Origin: Mycolicibacterium sp. S2-37
GTDB taxonomy: Bacteria; Actinomycetota; Actinomycetes; Mycobacteriales; Mycobacteriaceae
Length of the DNA stretch: 64,000 nt
Direction of reading: 5' to 3'
NCBI RefSeq assembly: GCF_017352375.1
Contig: NZ_JAFEVR010000012.1
Span: forward strand, 124,001-188,000
The notes beneath the pieces are model-generated. The model was not told the origin of the DNA, made no database searches, and worked only from the letters and a program-made list of their open reading frames with translations. Both the position numbers and the translations under genes were made by a program. This document shows, piece by piece, positions 26,000 through 34,579 of the stretch. Each line of letters begins with the position of its first letter. The stretch's first letter is position 1.

Positions 26000-26070
26000 G
26001 ACCCCGACAGCGGGTGGGGAAGCCGACCGGTGTGGCTTTCGACTGTCGCTCTGCGGCACTATGGGAGGCG

Positions 26071-26844
26071 ATGGACAGCGTGACCGAAACCGCAACGGAC
26101 GTGGCGCACCGCCCGGCCGACCTCGAGGCGATCCTGATGGGTGCCGTCGAGCAGGCGCGCGCCGCGCTGGCCGAGGCCAGCGGGCAGGACAGTGTGGGCG
26201 AGTATCTCGGCGCGTCGTTCGAGGATCCGACGTCCGCGACGCACCGGTTCCTCGCCGATCTGCCGGGCTATCGGGGCTGGCAGTGGGCCGTGGTCGTGGC
26301 CGCCTATCCGGGGTCCGAGCACGCGACGATCAGCGAGGTGGCGTTGGTGCCGGGGCCGACGGCACTGCTCGCGCCGAAGTGGGTGCCCTGGGAGGAGCGG
26401 GTTCGACCCGGCGATCTGGGCCCCGGCGATCTGCTCGCCCCGCAGTCCGAGGATTCGCGCCTGGTGCCGTCGTATCTGTCCAGCGGTGATCCGCAGGTCG
26501 ACGAGGTCGCGGCCGAGTTCGGCTTCGGCAGGCGGCAGGTGCTCAGCCAGTGGGGCCGCACCGACGCCGCCCAACGCTGGCACGACGGCGAGTTCGGGCC
26601 CGGCTCGGCGATGGCGCGGTCCACCAAGCGGGTCTGCCGCGACTGCGGCTTCTACCTTCCGCTGTCCGGGTCGCTGGGCCTGATGTTCGGGGTGTGCGCC
26701 AACGAGATGTCGGCCGACGGTCACGTCGTCGACTCCGAATACGGCTGCGGCGCCCACTCGGACACGCCTGCACCGCACGGCTCGGGGTCGCCGCTGTACG
26801 ACCCGTACGACGACGGTGTCGTCGAGGTCGCCGAACGCGACTAG
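26071..26844 (+). CDS. DUF3027 family protein (Rv0877 type)
   Basis: A 257-residue soluble protein of a conserved actinobacterial family. Conserved stretches are GYRGWQWAVVVAAYPGSEHATISEVALVPGP, LLAPKWVPWEERVRPGDLGPGDLL and near the C-terminus a four-cysteine region, RVCRDCGFYLPLSGSLGLMFGVCANEMS...YGCGAH, which looks like a zinc or iron-sulfur site. ATG 26071 is preceded directly by GGGAGGCG; the frame upstream to 26014 lacks this. Function is unknown. Its stop overlaps the convergent SRPBCC gene by 4 bases. Confidence 0.88.
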   Translation: MDSVTETATDVAHRPADLEAILMGAVEQARAALAEASGQDSVGEYLGASFEDPTSATHRFLADLPGYRGWQWAVVVAAYPGSEHATISEVALVPGPTALLAPKWVPWEERVRPGDLGPGDLLAPQSEDSRLVPSYLSSGDPQVDEVAAEFGFGRRQVLSQWGRTDAAQRWHDGEFGPGSAMARSTKRVCRDCGFYLPLSGSLGLMFGVCANEMSADGHVVDSEYGCGAHSDTPAPHGSGSPLYDPYDDGVVEVAERD

Positions 26845-27293
26845 CGTTCCGCCGCGGCCTTGATCTTCTGCAGCGATTCGTTCATCCCGGCCACCAGCTC
26901 CTCTTCGAAGCTGGGGACGCCGCCGAACAGAGCGTTGACCGTCATCGTGGACACCGCCTTGACGCCGTTCTCCGCGTTGCGCGTCTCGGTCACCCGGGTT
27001 CCGGTGGCGGTCGGCTCGAGTTCGTAACTCCACACGGTGTTGTTGGCGTTGACGCGGAATGCGACCTTCTTCTCCGGAACCAGCTCGGTGACGGTGCATG
27101 TGGTCGGCCAGAACATCAGGCCGCGCCGGTTCAGGTTGATCGTCCGGGTGCCGGGGCGCACCGGCCCGAGCGGCTTCATGACGCGGCACTGCGGGCTCCA
27201 CTGCGGCATGCGGCCGAGGTCGGAGACCAGTGACCACACCGTGGCCACCGGGGCGTCGATGTCGATCTGTGCGTGCAGTACCGGTGCGGCCAT
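26841..27293 (-). CDS. SRPBCC (START-like) family protein
   Basis: A 150-residue helix-grip protein with the usual N-terminus (VLHAQIDIDAPVATVWSLVSDLGRMPQWSPQC), where ligand-binding folds of the polyketide cyclase/Bet v 1 group begin. The middle strands FRVNANNTVWSYELEPTATGTRVTETR and the C-terminal long helix (FEEELVAGMNESLQKIKAA) complete the fold. It probably binds a hydrophobic ligand; nothing shows which. GAGGAGG precedes ATG 27293. It is separate from the DUF2530 gene upstream. Confidence 0.85.
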   Translation of the reverse strand: MAAPVLHAQIDIDAPVATVWSLVSDLGRMPQWSPQCRVMKPLGPVRPGTRTINLNRRGLMFWPTTCTVTELVPEKKVAFRVNANNTVWSYELEPTATGTRVTETRNAENGVKAVSTMTVNALFGGVPSFEEELVAGMNESLQKIKAAAER

Positions 27294-27326
27294 GCGTCCT
27301 CCTCGTGGGTCAGGTGGGGGGTGGCG

Positions 27327-27593
27327 TCAGCTCAGCCCGCTCTGCGCACCGCGGGCGCCACGGCGCACGGCGCGACGTTGCCACAGAAAGATCGAGGTGC
27401 CAAGCACGCCGATGCCCAGGCCGGCCACGGTGAACGGCCGCCACTCCTGCAGCCCCACGACGGCGAACGACAGCACCGCGGCGATCAGCCAGCCGACGGC
27501 GATCACCAGGATCACCGGCCACGGCTCGAGCAGCGAGGCGGGCAGCGCAGGCGGTTGCGGTGCGGCGCCGTCGGGACGGGGTTGCTCGGTCAT
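27327..27593 (-). CDS. DUF2530 small membrane protein (Rv0879c type)
   Basis: An 88-residue protein with a Pro-rich cytoplasmic N-terminus and two membrane helices (WPVILVIAVGWLIAAVLSFAVV and WRPFTVAGLGIGVLGTSIFLW), ending with a basic tail (QRRAVRRGARG). ATG 27593 is favoured by a -10 box 8 bases upstream. It is divergent from the MarR gene across 74 bases, so the two may share control. Function is unknown. Confidence 0.82.
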   Translation of the reverse strand: MTEQPRPDGAAPQPPALPASLLEPWPVILVIAVGWLIAAVLSFAVVGLQEWRPFTVAGLGIGVLGTSIFLWQRRAVRRGARGAQSGLS

Positions 27594-27601
27594 CGAGGGC
27601 C

Positions 27602-27607
27602 AACCTA
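27602..27607 (-). promoter_or_regulatory. -10 hexamer of the DUF2530 gene
   Basis: TAGGTT on the minus strand, 8 bases before ATG 27593. Confidence 0.4.
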
Positions 27608-27654
27608 GCGGATCGAAAGTCAGGCAAACGAACGAACTGTGCTGTGGCCCTGGG

Positions 27655-27660
27655 TAGTAT
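27655..27660 (+). promoter_or_regulatory. -10 hexamer of the marR-trmH-DUF2537 operon
   Basis: TAGTAT, 7 bases before GTG 27668, back to back with the DUF2530 promoter. Confidence 0.5.
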
Positions 27661-27667
27661 TTGCCTC

Positions 27668-28099
27668 GTGGCAGACACCGACGCGCGGCTGGCCAGTGAT
27701 CTGTCGCTCGCGGTGATCCGGCTGGCGCGCCAATTACGGTTCCGGCGTGCCGAATCGCCGATTTCACTGTCGCAGCTGTCGGCTCTGTCGACGCTGGCCA
27801 AAGAGGGCGCGATGACTCCGGGCGCATTAGCTGAACGGGAGCGGGTCCGCCCGCCGTCGATGACGCGGGTGATCGCTTCACTCGCTGAACTCGGCTACGT
27901 CGCGCGGACGGCGCACCCAGATGACGGGCGTCAGGTGCTGGTGTCGCTGTCCGAGGCGGGCGCCGATCTGATCGAGGCGGAGAAGCGCGCCAGCCAGGAG
28001 TGGCTGAAGCAGCGTCTGGAACGTCTGGATCCCGAGCAGCGTGAGACATTGCTGACCGCAGCCGACCTCATGACGGCGATCGTCGACCAGAGCGCGTGA
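27668..28099 (+). CDS. MarR family transcriptional regulator (Rv0880 type)
   Basis: A 143-residue winged-helix regulator, the same length as Rv0880. The DNA-binding part is LSQLSALSTLAKEGAMTPGALAERERVRPPSMTRVIASLAELGYV with the wing TAHPDDGRQVLVSLSEAG. N- and C-terminal helices make the dimer. GTG 27668 is set by the close -10 box; the open frame upstream to 27560 would cover that promoter. The stop overlaps the start of the methyltransferase gene (GTGA), so the regulator leads a three-gene operon. In M. tuberculosis the homologue responds to acid and hypoxia-related stress (recalled, moderate certainty). Confidence 0.92.
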   Translation: MADTDARLASDLSLAVIRLARQLRFRRAESPISLSQLSALSTLAKEGAMTPGALAERERVRPPSMTRVIASLAELGYVARTAHPDDGRQVLVSLSEAGADLIEAEKRASQEWLKQRLERLDPEQRETLLTAADLMTAIVDQSA

Positions 28100-28923
28100 G
28101 CCGGCCCGTCACCGTCGTCGACGTGGACGACCCGGCCGACCCACGTCTCGACGACTTCCGCGACCTCAACAGCATCGACCGCCGTCCTGACCTCCCGACA
28201 GGCAAGGGTCTCGTGATCGCCGAAGGCGTGCTGGTCGTGGAGCGGATGGTGGCCTCGCGATTCACGCCGCGCGCGTTGCTGGGCACCGACCGCCGGTTGA
28301 GCGAACTCGGCGATGTGCTGCGGGGTGTCGACGCGCCGTTCTACCGCGCCAGCGCCGAGGTGATGGCTGAGGTCGTCGGGTTCCACCTCAACCGCGGGGT
28401 GCTCGCCTCGGCGTCGCGACCTCCGGAACTCGAGGTGGCCCAGGTGCTCGACGGAGCCCGCACCGTGGCGGTCCTCGAAGGGGTCAACGACCACGAGAAC
28501 CTCGGTTCGATCTTCCGCAATGCCGCCGGCCTCGACGTGGACGCGGTCGTGTTCGGTGCCGGTTGCGCGGACCCGCTGTACCGGCGCGCGGTACGAGTGT
28601 CGATGGGCCACGCGCTGCTGGTGCCCTACGCCCGCGCAGCAGCCTGGCCGGCAGAATTGGAGACGTTGCGCGCCAACGGGTTTCGACTGCTGGCGATGAC
28701 GCCGGACCCGGCGGCCGACACCCTCGCCGATGCGGTGTCCCGGCTGGGCGGCGAAAAGGTCGCGATCCTCGTCGGGGCCGAGGGACCAGGCCTCACCGAA
28801 CGGGCGATGTGGGCCAGCGATGTGCGGGTGCGCATTCCGATGGCACGGGGCACCGATTCGCTCAACGTCGCGACCGCGGCGGCGCTGGCGTTCTACGAAC
28901 GGGTCAGGGGGAACGCGACGTGA
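28096..28923 (+). CDS. TrmH/SpoU family RNA 2'-O-methyltransferase
   Basis: A 275-residue SPOUT-class enzyme that methylates ribose 2'-OH in rRNA or tRNA with SAM. The N-terminal RNA-binding L30e-like domain covers residues 1-110. The three knot motifs follow: NDHENLGSIFRNAAG (motif 1 with catalytic Arg), AILVGAEGPGLTERA (motif 2), and RIPMARGTDSLNVATAAALAFYE (motif 3). It starts with GTG 28096 overlapping the MarR stop, and its stop overlaps the next gene (GTGA). The target nucleotide cannot be told from sequence. Confidence 0.93.
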   Translation: MSRPVTVVDVDDPADPRLDDFRDLNSIDRRPDLPTGKGLVIAEGVLVVERMVASRFTPRALLGTDRRLSELGDVLRGVDAPFYRASAEVMAEVVGFHLNRGVLASASRPPELEVAQVLDGARTVAVLEGVNDHENLGSIFRNAAGLDVDAVVFGAGCADPLYRRAVRVSMGHALLVPYARAAAWPAELETLRANGFRLLAMTPDPAADTLADAVSRLGGEKVAILVGAEGPGLTERAMWASDVRVRIPMARGTDSLNVATAAALAFYERVRGNAT

Positions 28924-29198
28924 TCGACGAATCCACTCCGTGGGGAACGGGTTTGACGGTGGCGGGCCTGGTCGCGGCGGCCATCGGTGTGGCCGTCGTC
29001 GTGCTCAGCCTGGGGTTGATCGACGTACACCCGGTGCTGGCGGTCGGGCTCAACATGGTGGCCGTCGGCGGGCTGGCCCCGACTGTGTGGGGATGGCGCA
29101 AACGGCCGGTGTGGCGGTGGTTCGTGCTCGGCGGCGGCGTGGGCGTGGCCGGCGGGTGGATCGCGCTGGCGGCGCTGGCGCTCGGCGGAGCCGGCTAG
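28920..29198 (+). CDS. Small membrane protein, DUF2537-like (Rv0882 type)
   Basis: A 92-residue protein with three predicted membrane helices: LTVAGLVAAAIGVAVVVLSLG, VLAVGLNMVAVGGLAPTVW and FVLGGGVGVAGGWIALAALAL. GTG 28920 overlaps the methyltransferase stop. It ends 8 bases before the convergent sepH gene. No functional motif is seen; the link to the MarR operon is positional. Confidence 0.82.
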   Translation: MIDESTPWGTGLTVAGLVAAAIGVAVVVLSLGLIDVHPVLAVGLNMVAVGGLAPTVWGWRKRPVWRWFVLGGGVGVAGGWIALAALALGGAG

Positions 29199-29205
29199 GG
29201 ACGGG

Positions 29206-30012
29206 TCAGCGCTGGCCGCTGGAACGGACGCCGAGCAGCACGTCTTCCCACGCGGGCACGGTCGGCTTGGCCTTGCGGGCTCGGGCCGGCTTGGGCGCTT
29301 CCGGCTCGGCGGGCGGCTCGACGTGCTGCGCCGGCTGGGGCGCCGGAGCAGCGACCGGTGCCGCGGTCGCCTCGAAATCCAGCTGCGCGACGGGCGCGAC
29401 CGGGCGCAGCTGGCGGGCGAAGTTCGGATCGATCAGATCTGCGGCGGCCTCGTCGAAGGCGGTGACCGTGCCACCGTGGGCGCCGGGGACGAAGCGGAAG
29501 TGGGCGACGTTGTCCGAGCGGCCGGCCTTCCAGGACAGTTGCACCGTCCAGCGGCCGTCCTCGTTGCGCCAGGCGTCCCAGTTGGTGTCGTCGGGGTCCA
29601 GACCCCGGGCGACGAGTGCGGTGGTGATGGTCTCGAGAAGGGTGAGCACCGCGGGGCCGTCGGCGAGCACCGGATGCGCGGCGGTCGCCAGTTCGGCGGC
29701 CCGCGACCGTTCCAGCAGCACCGGGTGGGCGAAGCGTTCGACGCGCTCGATCGGCATACCGGAGGCGTTGGCCACCTGCTCGACCGAGGCGCCCGCGCGG
29801 ATCTTGGACTGGATGTCTCTGGGGCGAAGCATGTTGTGGACCTCGACATCCATCATCGTCTGGTTGGCCGGCCTGCTGGATCCCGCACGGTCCCCGCGCA
29901 CCGCGGCCCGCAGCCGGTCGTCGGAGCGCAGGAGGAACTTCTCACCCGAGGCGGTCTCGCAGACGATGCGTTTGCCGTCGACGTCCAGTCCGACGACCTC
30001 GAGTTCCCGCAT
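29206..30012 (-). CDS. sepH: Cell division protein SepH
   Basis: A 268-residue protein with an N-terminal DUF3071 domain of about 170 residues (MRELEVVGLDVDGKRIVCE, DIQSKIRAGASVEQVANASGMPIERVERFAHPVLLERSR, a helix-turn-helix-like segment) and a Pro/Ala/Lys-rich C-terminal tail (PKPARARKAKPTVPAWEDVLLGVRSS). SepH binds FtsZ and promotes filament assembly in Streptomyces and mycobacteria; the C-terminal WEDVLLG motif is a conserved feature of the family. GGAGGAGG precedes ATG 30012. It lies downstream of serC in the same direction. Confidence 0.92.
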   Translation of the reverse strand: MRELEVVGLDVDGKRIVCETASGEKFLLRSDDRLRAAVRGDRAGSSRPANQTMMDVEVHNMLRPRDIQSKIRAGASVEQVANASGMPIERVERFAHPVLLERSRAAELATAAHPVLADGPAVLTLLETITTALVARGLDPDDTNWDAWRNEDGRWTVQLSWKAGRSDNVAHFRFVPGAHGGTVTAFDEAAADLIDPNFARQLRPVAPVAQLDFEATAAPVAAPAPQPAQHVEPPAEPEAPKPARARKAKPTVPAWEDVLLGVRSSGQR

Positions 30013-30113
30013 ACCGACCTCCTCCGGGCCCGCCCTGACGCGAGGCGACCGCCCGATACGCGGTGACCCTACTGCGTTATCCGCTCGTTACCGTGCTGAC
30101 ACGCGGCATTGCG

Positions 30114-31226
30114 TCAGAGACGTTCGACGACCCAGTCCACACACGCGGTCAGCGCGCTGACGTCCTCGGGGTCGACGGCGGCGAACATCGCGACCCGCAA
30201 CTGGTTGCGGCCGAGTTTGCGGTAGGGCTCGGTGTCGACGATCCCGTTGGCGCGCAACACCTTTGCGACGGCGGCGGCGTCGACCTCGTCGGAGAAGTCG
30301 ATGGTGCCGACCACCTGCGAGCGCAGCGCGGCGTCGGTGACGAAGGGGGTCGCATAGGGCGACGCCTCGGCCCAGGAGTACAGCCGCTGGGACGAGTCCG
30401 CGGTCCGCCCGACCGCCCAGTCGAGGCCGCCGTTGCCGTTGAGCCAGTCGAGCTGCTCGGCGAGCAGCACCAGTGTGCCGATCGCCGGGGTGTTGTAGGT
30501 CTGGTTCTTGGTGCTGTTCTCCACGGCGATGGGCAACGACAGGAAGTCGGGAACCCAGCGGCCCGACGCAGCGATCGATTCGATGCGGGCCAGCGCGGCG
30601 GGGGAGACCACCGCCAGCCACAGCCCGCCGTCGCCGGCGAAGTTCTTCTGCGGCGCGAAGTAGTAGGCGTCGGCCTGGCTGATGTCGACGGGCAGGCCGC
30701 CCGCGCCCGAGGTCGCGTCGATGACGATCAGCGCGTCGCCGGCGCCGTCGGGTCGCTGCACGGGCACCGACACCCCGGTCGAGGTCTCGTTGTGTGCCCA
30801 GGCGATGACGTCGACGGACGGATCGGACTGCGGGGTGGGCGCGCTACCGGGGTCGGCCTTGATGACGATCGGATCGCCGACGAAGGGGTTCTTGGCCACC
30901 GCGGAGGCGAATTTGGCGCTGAACTCGCCGTAGGTCAGGTGCAGCGAACGCTGGTCGATCAATCCGAATGCCGCGGCGTCCCAGAAGGCCGTCGAGCCGC
31001 CGTTGCCGAGGATGACCTCGTACCCCTCGGGCACCGAGAACAGCGTCTTGACGCCGTCGCGCACGCGGCCCACGAGGTTCTTCACCGGCGCCTGCCGGTG
31101 GGAGGTTCCGAACAGGTCGCCGGCGGCGGTCAGCGCGGCCAGTTGTTCGGGGCGCACCTTCGACGGCCCGGAACCGAACCGTCCGTCGCGGGGCTTGAGG
31201 TCGGCGGGGATCGTCAGGTCGGCCAT
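30114..31226 (-). CDS. serC: Phosphoserine aminotransferase
   Basis: A 370-residue PLP enzyme (fold type I, class V) that makes 3-phosphoserine from 3-phosphohydroxypyruvate and glutamate for serine synthesis. The start KPRDGRFGSGPSKVR, GNGGSTAFWDAA (PLP phosphate contact), VIDATSGAGGLPVDISQADAYYFAPQKNFAGDGG with the Schiff-base Lys (QKN) are all present, and the actinobacterial short form is matched in length. ATG 31226 is the family start, and the -10 box 7 bases upstream fits it. Confidence 0.96.
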   Translation of the reverse strand: MADLTIPADLKPRDGRFGSGPSKVRPEQLAALTAAGDLFGTSHRQAPVKNLVGRVRDGVKTLFSVPEGYEVILGNGGSTAFWDAAAFGLIDQRSLHLTYGEFSAKFASAVAKNPFVGDPIVIKADPGSAPTPQSDPSVDVIAWAHNETSTGVSVPVQRPDGAGDALIVIDATSGAGGLPVDISQADAYYFAPQKNFAGDGGLWLAVVSPAALARIESIAASGRWVPDFLSLPIAVENSTKNQTYNTPAIGTLVLLAEQLDWLNGNGGLDWAVGRTADSSQRLYSWAEASPYATPFVTDAALRSQVVGTIDFSDEVDAAAVAKVLRANGIVDTEPYRKLGRNQLRVAMFAAVDPEDVSALTACVDWVVERL

Positions 31227-31233
31227 GGGGACA

Positions 31234-31239
31234 AGGGTA
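31234..31239 (-). promoter_or_regulatory. -10 hexamer of serC
   Basis: TACCCT on the minus strand, 7 bases before ATG 31226. Confidence 0.45.
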
Positions 31240-31245
31240 GTTCCC

Positions 31246-31300
31246 GGCGATCTCGGCGCGCTTACCGGCGGTCAGCGCACGTTTGCGCGCCGAAATCGCC
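31246..31300. repeat. Inverted repeat between serC and the diiron gene
   Basis: Arms GGCGATCTCGGCGCGC (31246-31261) and GCGCGCCGAAATCGCC (31285-31300) match at 15 of 16 positions around a 23-base loop. It lies between two divergent starts, so it is not a terminator. Confidence 0.6.
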
Positions 31301-31328
31301 GCTGCTGGGCAAACTCATGAAGTCCTCA

Positions 31329-31358
31329 TGGACTTTTACCCGATACCTGCGGTACTGT
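31329..31358 (+). promoter_or_regulatory. Candidate promoter of the diiron gene
   Basis: TGGACT, an 18-bp spacer and TACTGT, the -10 overlapping a small palindrome CTGT-GT-ACAG. The start codon lies 41 bases farther, with its own Shine-Dalgarno. Confidence 0.3.
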
Positions 31359-31399
31359 GTACAGAAGACCGGTGAATGTAAACCACTCGGGAGGCCCAA

Positions 31400-32425
31400 A
31401 TGGCTCGAACACGTATGGTCCGACGCTGGCGCCGCAACATGGAGATCGGCGAGAGTCCGGAAGACCGCGAGTACGTCGACACCCTGACCACGCTCTCCGA
31501 GGGCTCGGTGCGACGCAATTTCAATCCCTACACCGACATCGACTGGAACTCCCCGGAGTTCGCGGTGATCGACAACGACGACCGGTGGATCCTGCCGGGC
31601 AGCGATCCGCTCGGCCGCCACCCCTGGTACCAGGCCCAGCCGAAGGAGCGGCAGATCGAGATCGGCCGCTGGCGGCAGGCCAACGTCGCCAAGGTCGGTC
31701 TGCAGTTCGAGATCATCCTGATCCGCGGCCTGACCAACTACGCGTTCTGGGTGCCCAACGGCTCACCGGAGTACCGCTACTGCATGCACGAGACGGTCGA
31801 AGAGTGCAACCACACCATGATGTTCCAGGAGATGGTGAACCGCATCGGCGCCGACGTGCCCGGTATGCCGCGAATGCTGCGCTGGGTGTCGCCGTTCATC
31901 CCGCTGGTCGCGGGCCCGCTGCCGATTCCGTTCTTCTTCGGGGTACTCGCAGGCGAGGAGCCGATCGACCACACGCAGAAGAATGTGCTGCGCGAGGGCA
32001 AGGCGATCCATCCGATCATGGAACGGGTGATGGCCATCCACGTCGCCGAGGAGGCGCGGCACATCTCGTTCGCCCACGAGTACCTGCGCAAGCGGCTGCC
32101 GCACCTGCCGAGGCTGCAGCGGTTCTGGCTGTCGCTGTACGTGCCGGTGGTGATGCGCGTGTTGTGCCAGGCGATCATCAAGCCGCCGCGTAGCTTCTGG
32201 AGAGAATTCGACATTCCGCGGTCGGTGCGCAAGGAGCTGTTCTTCCGGGCGCCCGAATCGCGGCAGTTCCTGCGCGATATGTTCGGCGATGTGCGGATGC
32301 TCTGCCACGAGACCGGGTTGATGAACCCGCTGGCAAAGCTGATGTGGCGGATCTGCCGGATCGACGGCAGGCCCAGCCGCTACCGCAGCGAGCCGCACCG
32401 GCAGCACGTCGTGCCCGCCGCCTGA
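31400..32425 (+). CDS. AurF-like diiron oxygenase family protein (Rv0885 type)
   Basis: A 341-residue helical protein. The metal ligands of a ferritin-like diiron site are visible: HETVEECNHTMMFQEM (ExxH, about residues 133-148) and MAIHVAEEARHISFAHEY (EExxH, about 212-229), with further acidic residues in the flanking helices. The closest described enzymes are p-aminobenzoate N-oxygenase AurF and relatives; the actual substrate in mycobacteria is unknown. CGGGAGG stands 5 bases before ATG 31400. It is followed by fprB after 17 bases, a ferredoxin/NADPH reductase that could supply electrons. Confidence 0.88.
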   Translation: MARTRMVRRWRRNMEIGESPEDREYVDTLTTLSEGSVRRNFNPYTDIDWNSPEFAVIDNDDRWILPGSDPLGRHPWYQAQPKERQIEIGRWRQANVAKVGLQFEIILIRGLTNYAFWVPNGSPEYRYCMHETVEECNHTMMFQEMVNRIGADVPGMPRMLRWVSPFIPLVAGPLPIPFFFGVLAGEEPIDHTQKNVLREGKAIHPIMERVMAIHVAEEARHISFAHEYLRKRLPHLPRLQRFWLSLYVPVVMRVLCQAIIKPPRSFWREFDIPRSVRKELFFRAPESRQFLRDMFGDVRMLCHETGLMNPLAKLMWRICRIDGRPSRYRSEPHRQHVVPAA

Positions 32426-32442
32426 CCTGTCTGAGAGCAAAC

Positions 32443-34128
32443 ATGCCGCACGTGATCACCCAGTCGTGTTGCAGCGACGGGTCCTGCGTCTATGCGTGCC
32501 CGGTCAACTGCATCCATCCGTCGCCGGACGAACCCGGGTTCGCCACCGCCGAGATGCTCTACATCGACCCGGCGTCGTGTGTCGACTGTGGTGCCTGCGT
32601 CAGCGCATGTCCGGTCGGGGCGATCGCCCCGGAATCGAAGCTCACCATCGATCAGTTGCCCTTCGTCGAGCTGAATGCGGCGTTTTTCCCCGAGCGGCGG
32701 CCCGATGAGAAAGTGCCACCGACGTCCAAGTTGGCACCGGTACTCGAGGCGCCGGTGGTGCACCGGCGATCCGGCGGTCCGCTGTCGGTCGCGATCGTCG
32801 GATCCGGTCCCGCCGCGATGTACGCCGCTGACGAGCTGCTCACCCAGCGCGGTGTGCGGGTCAACATGTTCGAGCGGCTGCCGACGCCCTACGGCCTGGT
32901 GCGCGCAGGCGTGGCGCCCGACCACCAGAGCACCAAGCGGGTCACCCGGTTGTTCGACCGGGTCGCGGCCAATCGGGGGTTGCACCTGTACCTCAACGTG
33001 GAGGTCGGCACGCACGTCAGCCATGACGAGCTGCTGGCCCACCACCACGCCGTGCTCTACGCGGTCGGGGCGCCCAACGATCGGCGGCTCGACATCCCGG
33101 GCATGGGGACGGCGGGGACCGGCACGGCGACGGAGTTCGTGGCGTGGTTCAACGCCCATCCGGACTTCGCCGACCTGCCCGTCGACCTGGCGCGCCGCCG
33201 GGCGGTCGTCATCGGCAACGGCAATGTCGCGCTCGACGTCGCCCGGATCCTGACCACGGACCCCGACGCGCTGGCGCGCACCGACATCGCCGACCACGCG
33301 CTCGCGGCGCTGCGCGCGTCGCAGATCGAGGAGGTGGTCGTCGCCGCCCGGCGCGGGCCGGCGGACTCGGCGTTCACGCTGCCCGAGCTGATCGGTCTGA
33401 CGGCGACCTGCGACGTGGTGCTGGACCCTGACGATCACGAGCTGGTGCGCCGCGACCTGGCCCGCGAGACCGACGCGTTGACCCGCAACAAGCTGGAGGT
33501 CCTGGCCAAGCTGGGGGATTCCGGTTCCGATCGGCCGGTCACTCGGCCGCGGATCCGGCTGGCCTACCGGCTGACCCCGCAGCGGATCACCGGCGACGGC
33601 CACGCCGACGGCGTGAACTTCACCGTCACCGGCACCGACGACGTGCGGCAGCTGTCGGCCGGCCTGATCCTCACGTCGATCGGCTACCGCGGCAGGTCGG
33701 TGGCCGGTCTCCCGTTCGACGAGGCGACCGCGACCGTGCCCAACGAGGGCGGGCGGGTGGTCGACGCCGACGGCCGACCGGTCACGGGCAGCTACGTGGC
33801 GGGCTGGATCAAGCGCGGGCCCTCGGGCTTCATCGGAACCAACAAATCGTGCGCGGCCGAGACCGTGCACGCCCTGGTCGCGGACTACAACGACGGCGCC
33901 CTGAGCGGTCCGGCGCACCGGGACAAACTCGACCGGCTGGTCCGCAGCCGGCAGCCCGACGTCGTCGACGCGGCGGGCTGGCGGGCCATCGACGCGGCGG
34001 AGATCGCGCGCGGCGGAGACACCCGGCCGCGCAGCAAGTTCGCCTCCGTCGCCGAGATGCTCGCCGCCGCCGAGAGCGCTCCGGCGCCGAGCGCCGGACG
34101 CCGACTGCTCGCCGGGCTGCTCCGCTGA
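32443..34128 (+). CDS. fprB: Ferredoxin-ferredoxin/NADP reductase fusion FprB
   Basis: A 561-residue fusion. Residues 1-60 form a ferredoxin domain: CCSDGSCVYACPVNCIHP and SCVDCGACVSACPVGAI, the second a full CxxCxxCxxxCP cluster motif and the first a 7Fe-type motif. From about residue 105 comes an adrenodoxin-reductase-like FAD/NADPH domain with SVAIVGSGPAAMYAADELL, PYGLVRAGVAPDHQSTK, AVVIGNGNVALDVARIL and GWIKRGPSGFIGTNKSCA. It passes electrons from NADPH to its own clusters or to separate partners. It begins 17 bases after the diiron gene, so the two are probably one transcript. Confidence 0.95.
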   Translation: MPHVITQSCCSDGSCVYACPVNCIHPSPDEPGFATAEMLYIDPASCVDCGACVSACPVGAIAPESKLTIDQLPFVELNAAFFPERRPDEKVPPTSKLAPVLEAPVVHRRSGGPLSVAIVGSGPAAMYAADELLTQRGVRVNMFERLPTPYGLVRAGVAPDHQSTKRVTRLFDRVAANRGLHLYLNVEVGTHVSHDELLAHHHAVLYAVGAPNDRRLDIPGMGTAGTGTATEFVAWFNAHPDFADLPVDLARRRAVVIGNGNVALDVARILTTDPDALARTDIADHALAALRASQIEEVVVAARRGPADSAFTLPELIGLTATCDVVLDPDDHELVRRDLARETDALTRNKLEVLAKLGDSGSDRPVTRPRIRLAYRLTPQRITGDGHADGVNFTVTGTDDVRQLSAGLILTSIGYRGRSVAGLPFDEATATVPNEGGRVVDADGRPVTGSYVAGWIKRGPSGFIGTNKSCAAETVHALVADYNDGALSGPAHRDKLDRLVRSRQPDVVDAAGWRAIDAAEIARGGDTRPRSKFASVAEMLAAAESAPAPSAGRRLLAGLLR

Positions 34129-34129
34129 C

Positions 34130-34579
34130 CTACTGACTGCCCATGCTGGCCTGCAGCTCCTCCATGTTGACCTCACGCACGGGCTGACCCATCGACCAGA
34201 GATGGCCGAACGGATCGCGCACACACCCGTAGCGGTCACCCCAAAACTGCTCCGACAGCGGCATCAGGACCTCGGCGCCGGCGTCCACCGCCTGCTGGAA
34301 CAGCGTGTCCACGTCGGTGACCTGGAGGTGAATGGTGACCGATGACCCGCCGAGCGCGGTCGGGGTGGATGCCTTGCCGTCGTTGTATTCGGGGAAGTCG
34401 TCCATCAGCATCACCATCGACCCGTTGATCTCGACGGCGGCGTGAATCAACCGGCCGTCGGGCCCGGGCAGGCGGATCTGCTCGGTGGCGCCGAACGCCC
34501 TGACGTAGAAGTCGATGGCCGCAGCGGCGTCTCCGACAGTGAGGTGGGGTGCGATGAGGGGCTGGATTTCGAGTGCCAT
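34130..34579 (-). CDS. Glyoxalase-fold (VOC superfamily, PhnB-like) protein
   Basis: A 149-residue protein of the vicinal-oxygen-chelate fold, with the two beta-alpha-beta-beta-beta modules APHLTVGDAAAAIDFYVRAFGA and VTIHLQVTDVDTLFQQAVDAGAEV, and the C-terminal RYGCVRDPFGHLWSM typical of PhnB-like members. It may bind a metal and act on a small molecule; no substrate is evident. ATG 34579 has AGGAGA at good distance. The stop is one base after the end of the convergent fprB. Confidence 0.86.
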   Translation of the reverse strand: MALEIQPLIAPHLTVGDAAAAIDFYVRAFGATEQIRLPGPDGRLIHAAVEINGSMVMLMDDFPEYNDGKASTPTALGGSSVTIHLQVTDVDTLFQQAVDAGAEVLMPLSEQFWGDRYGCVRDPFGHLWSMGQPVREVNMEELQASMGSQ

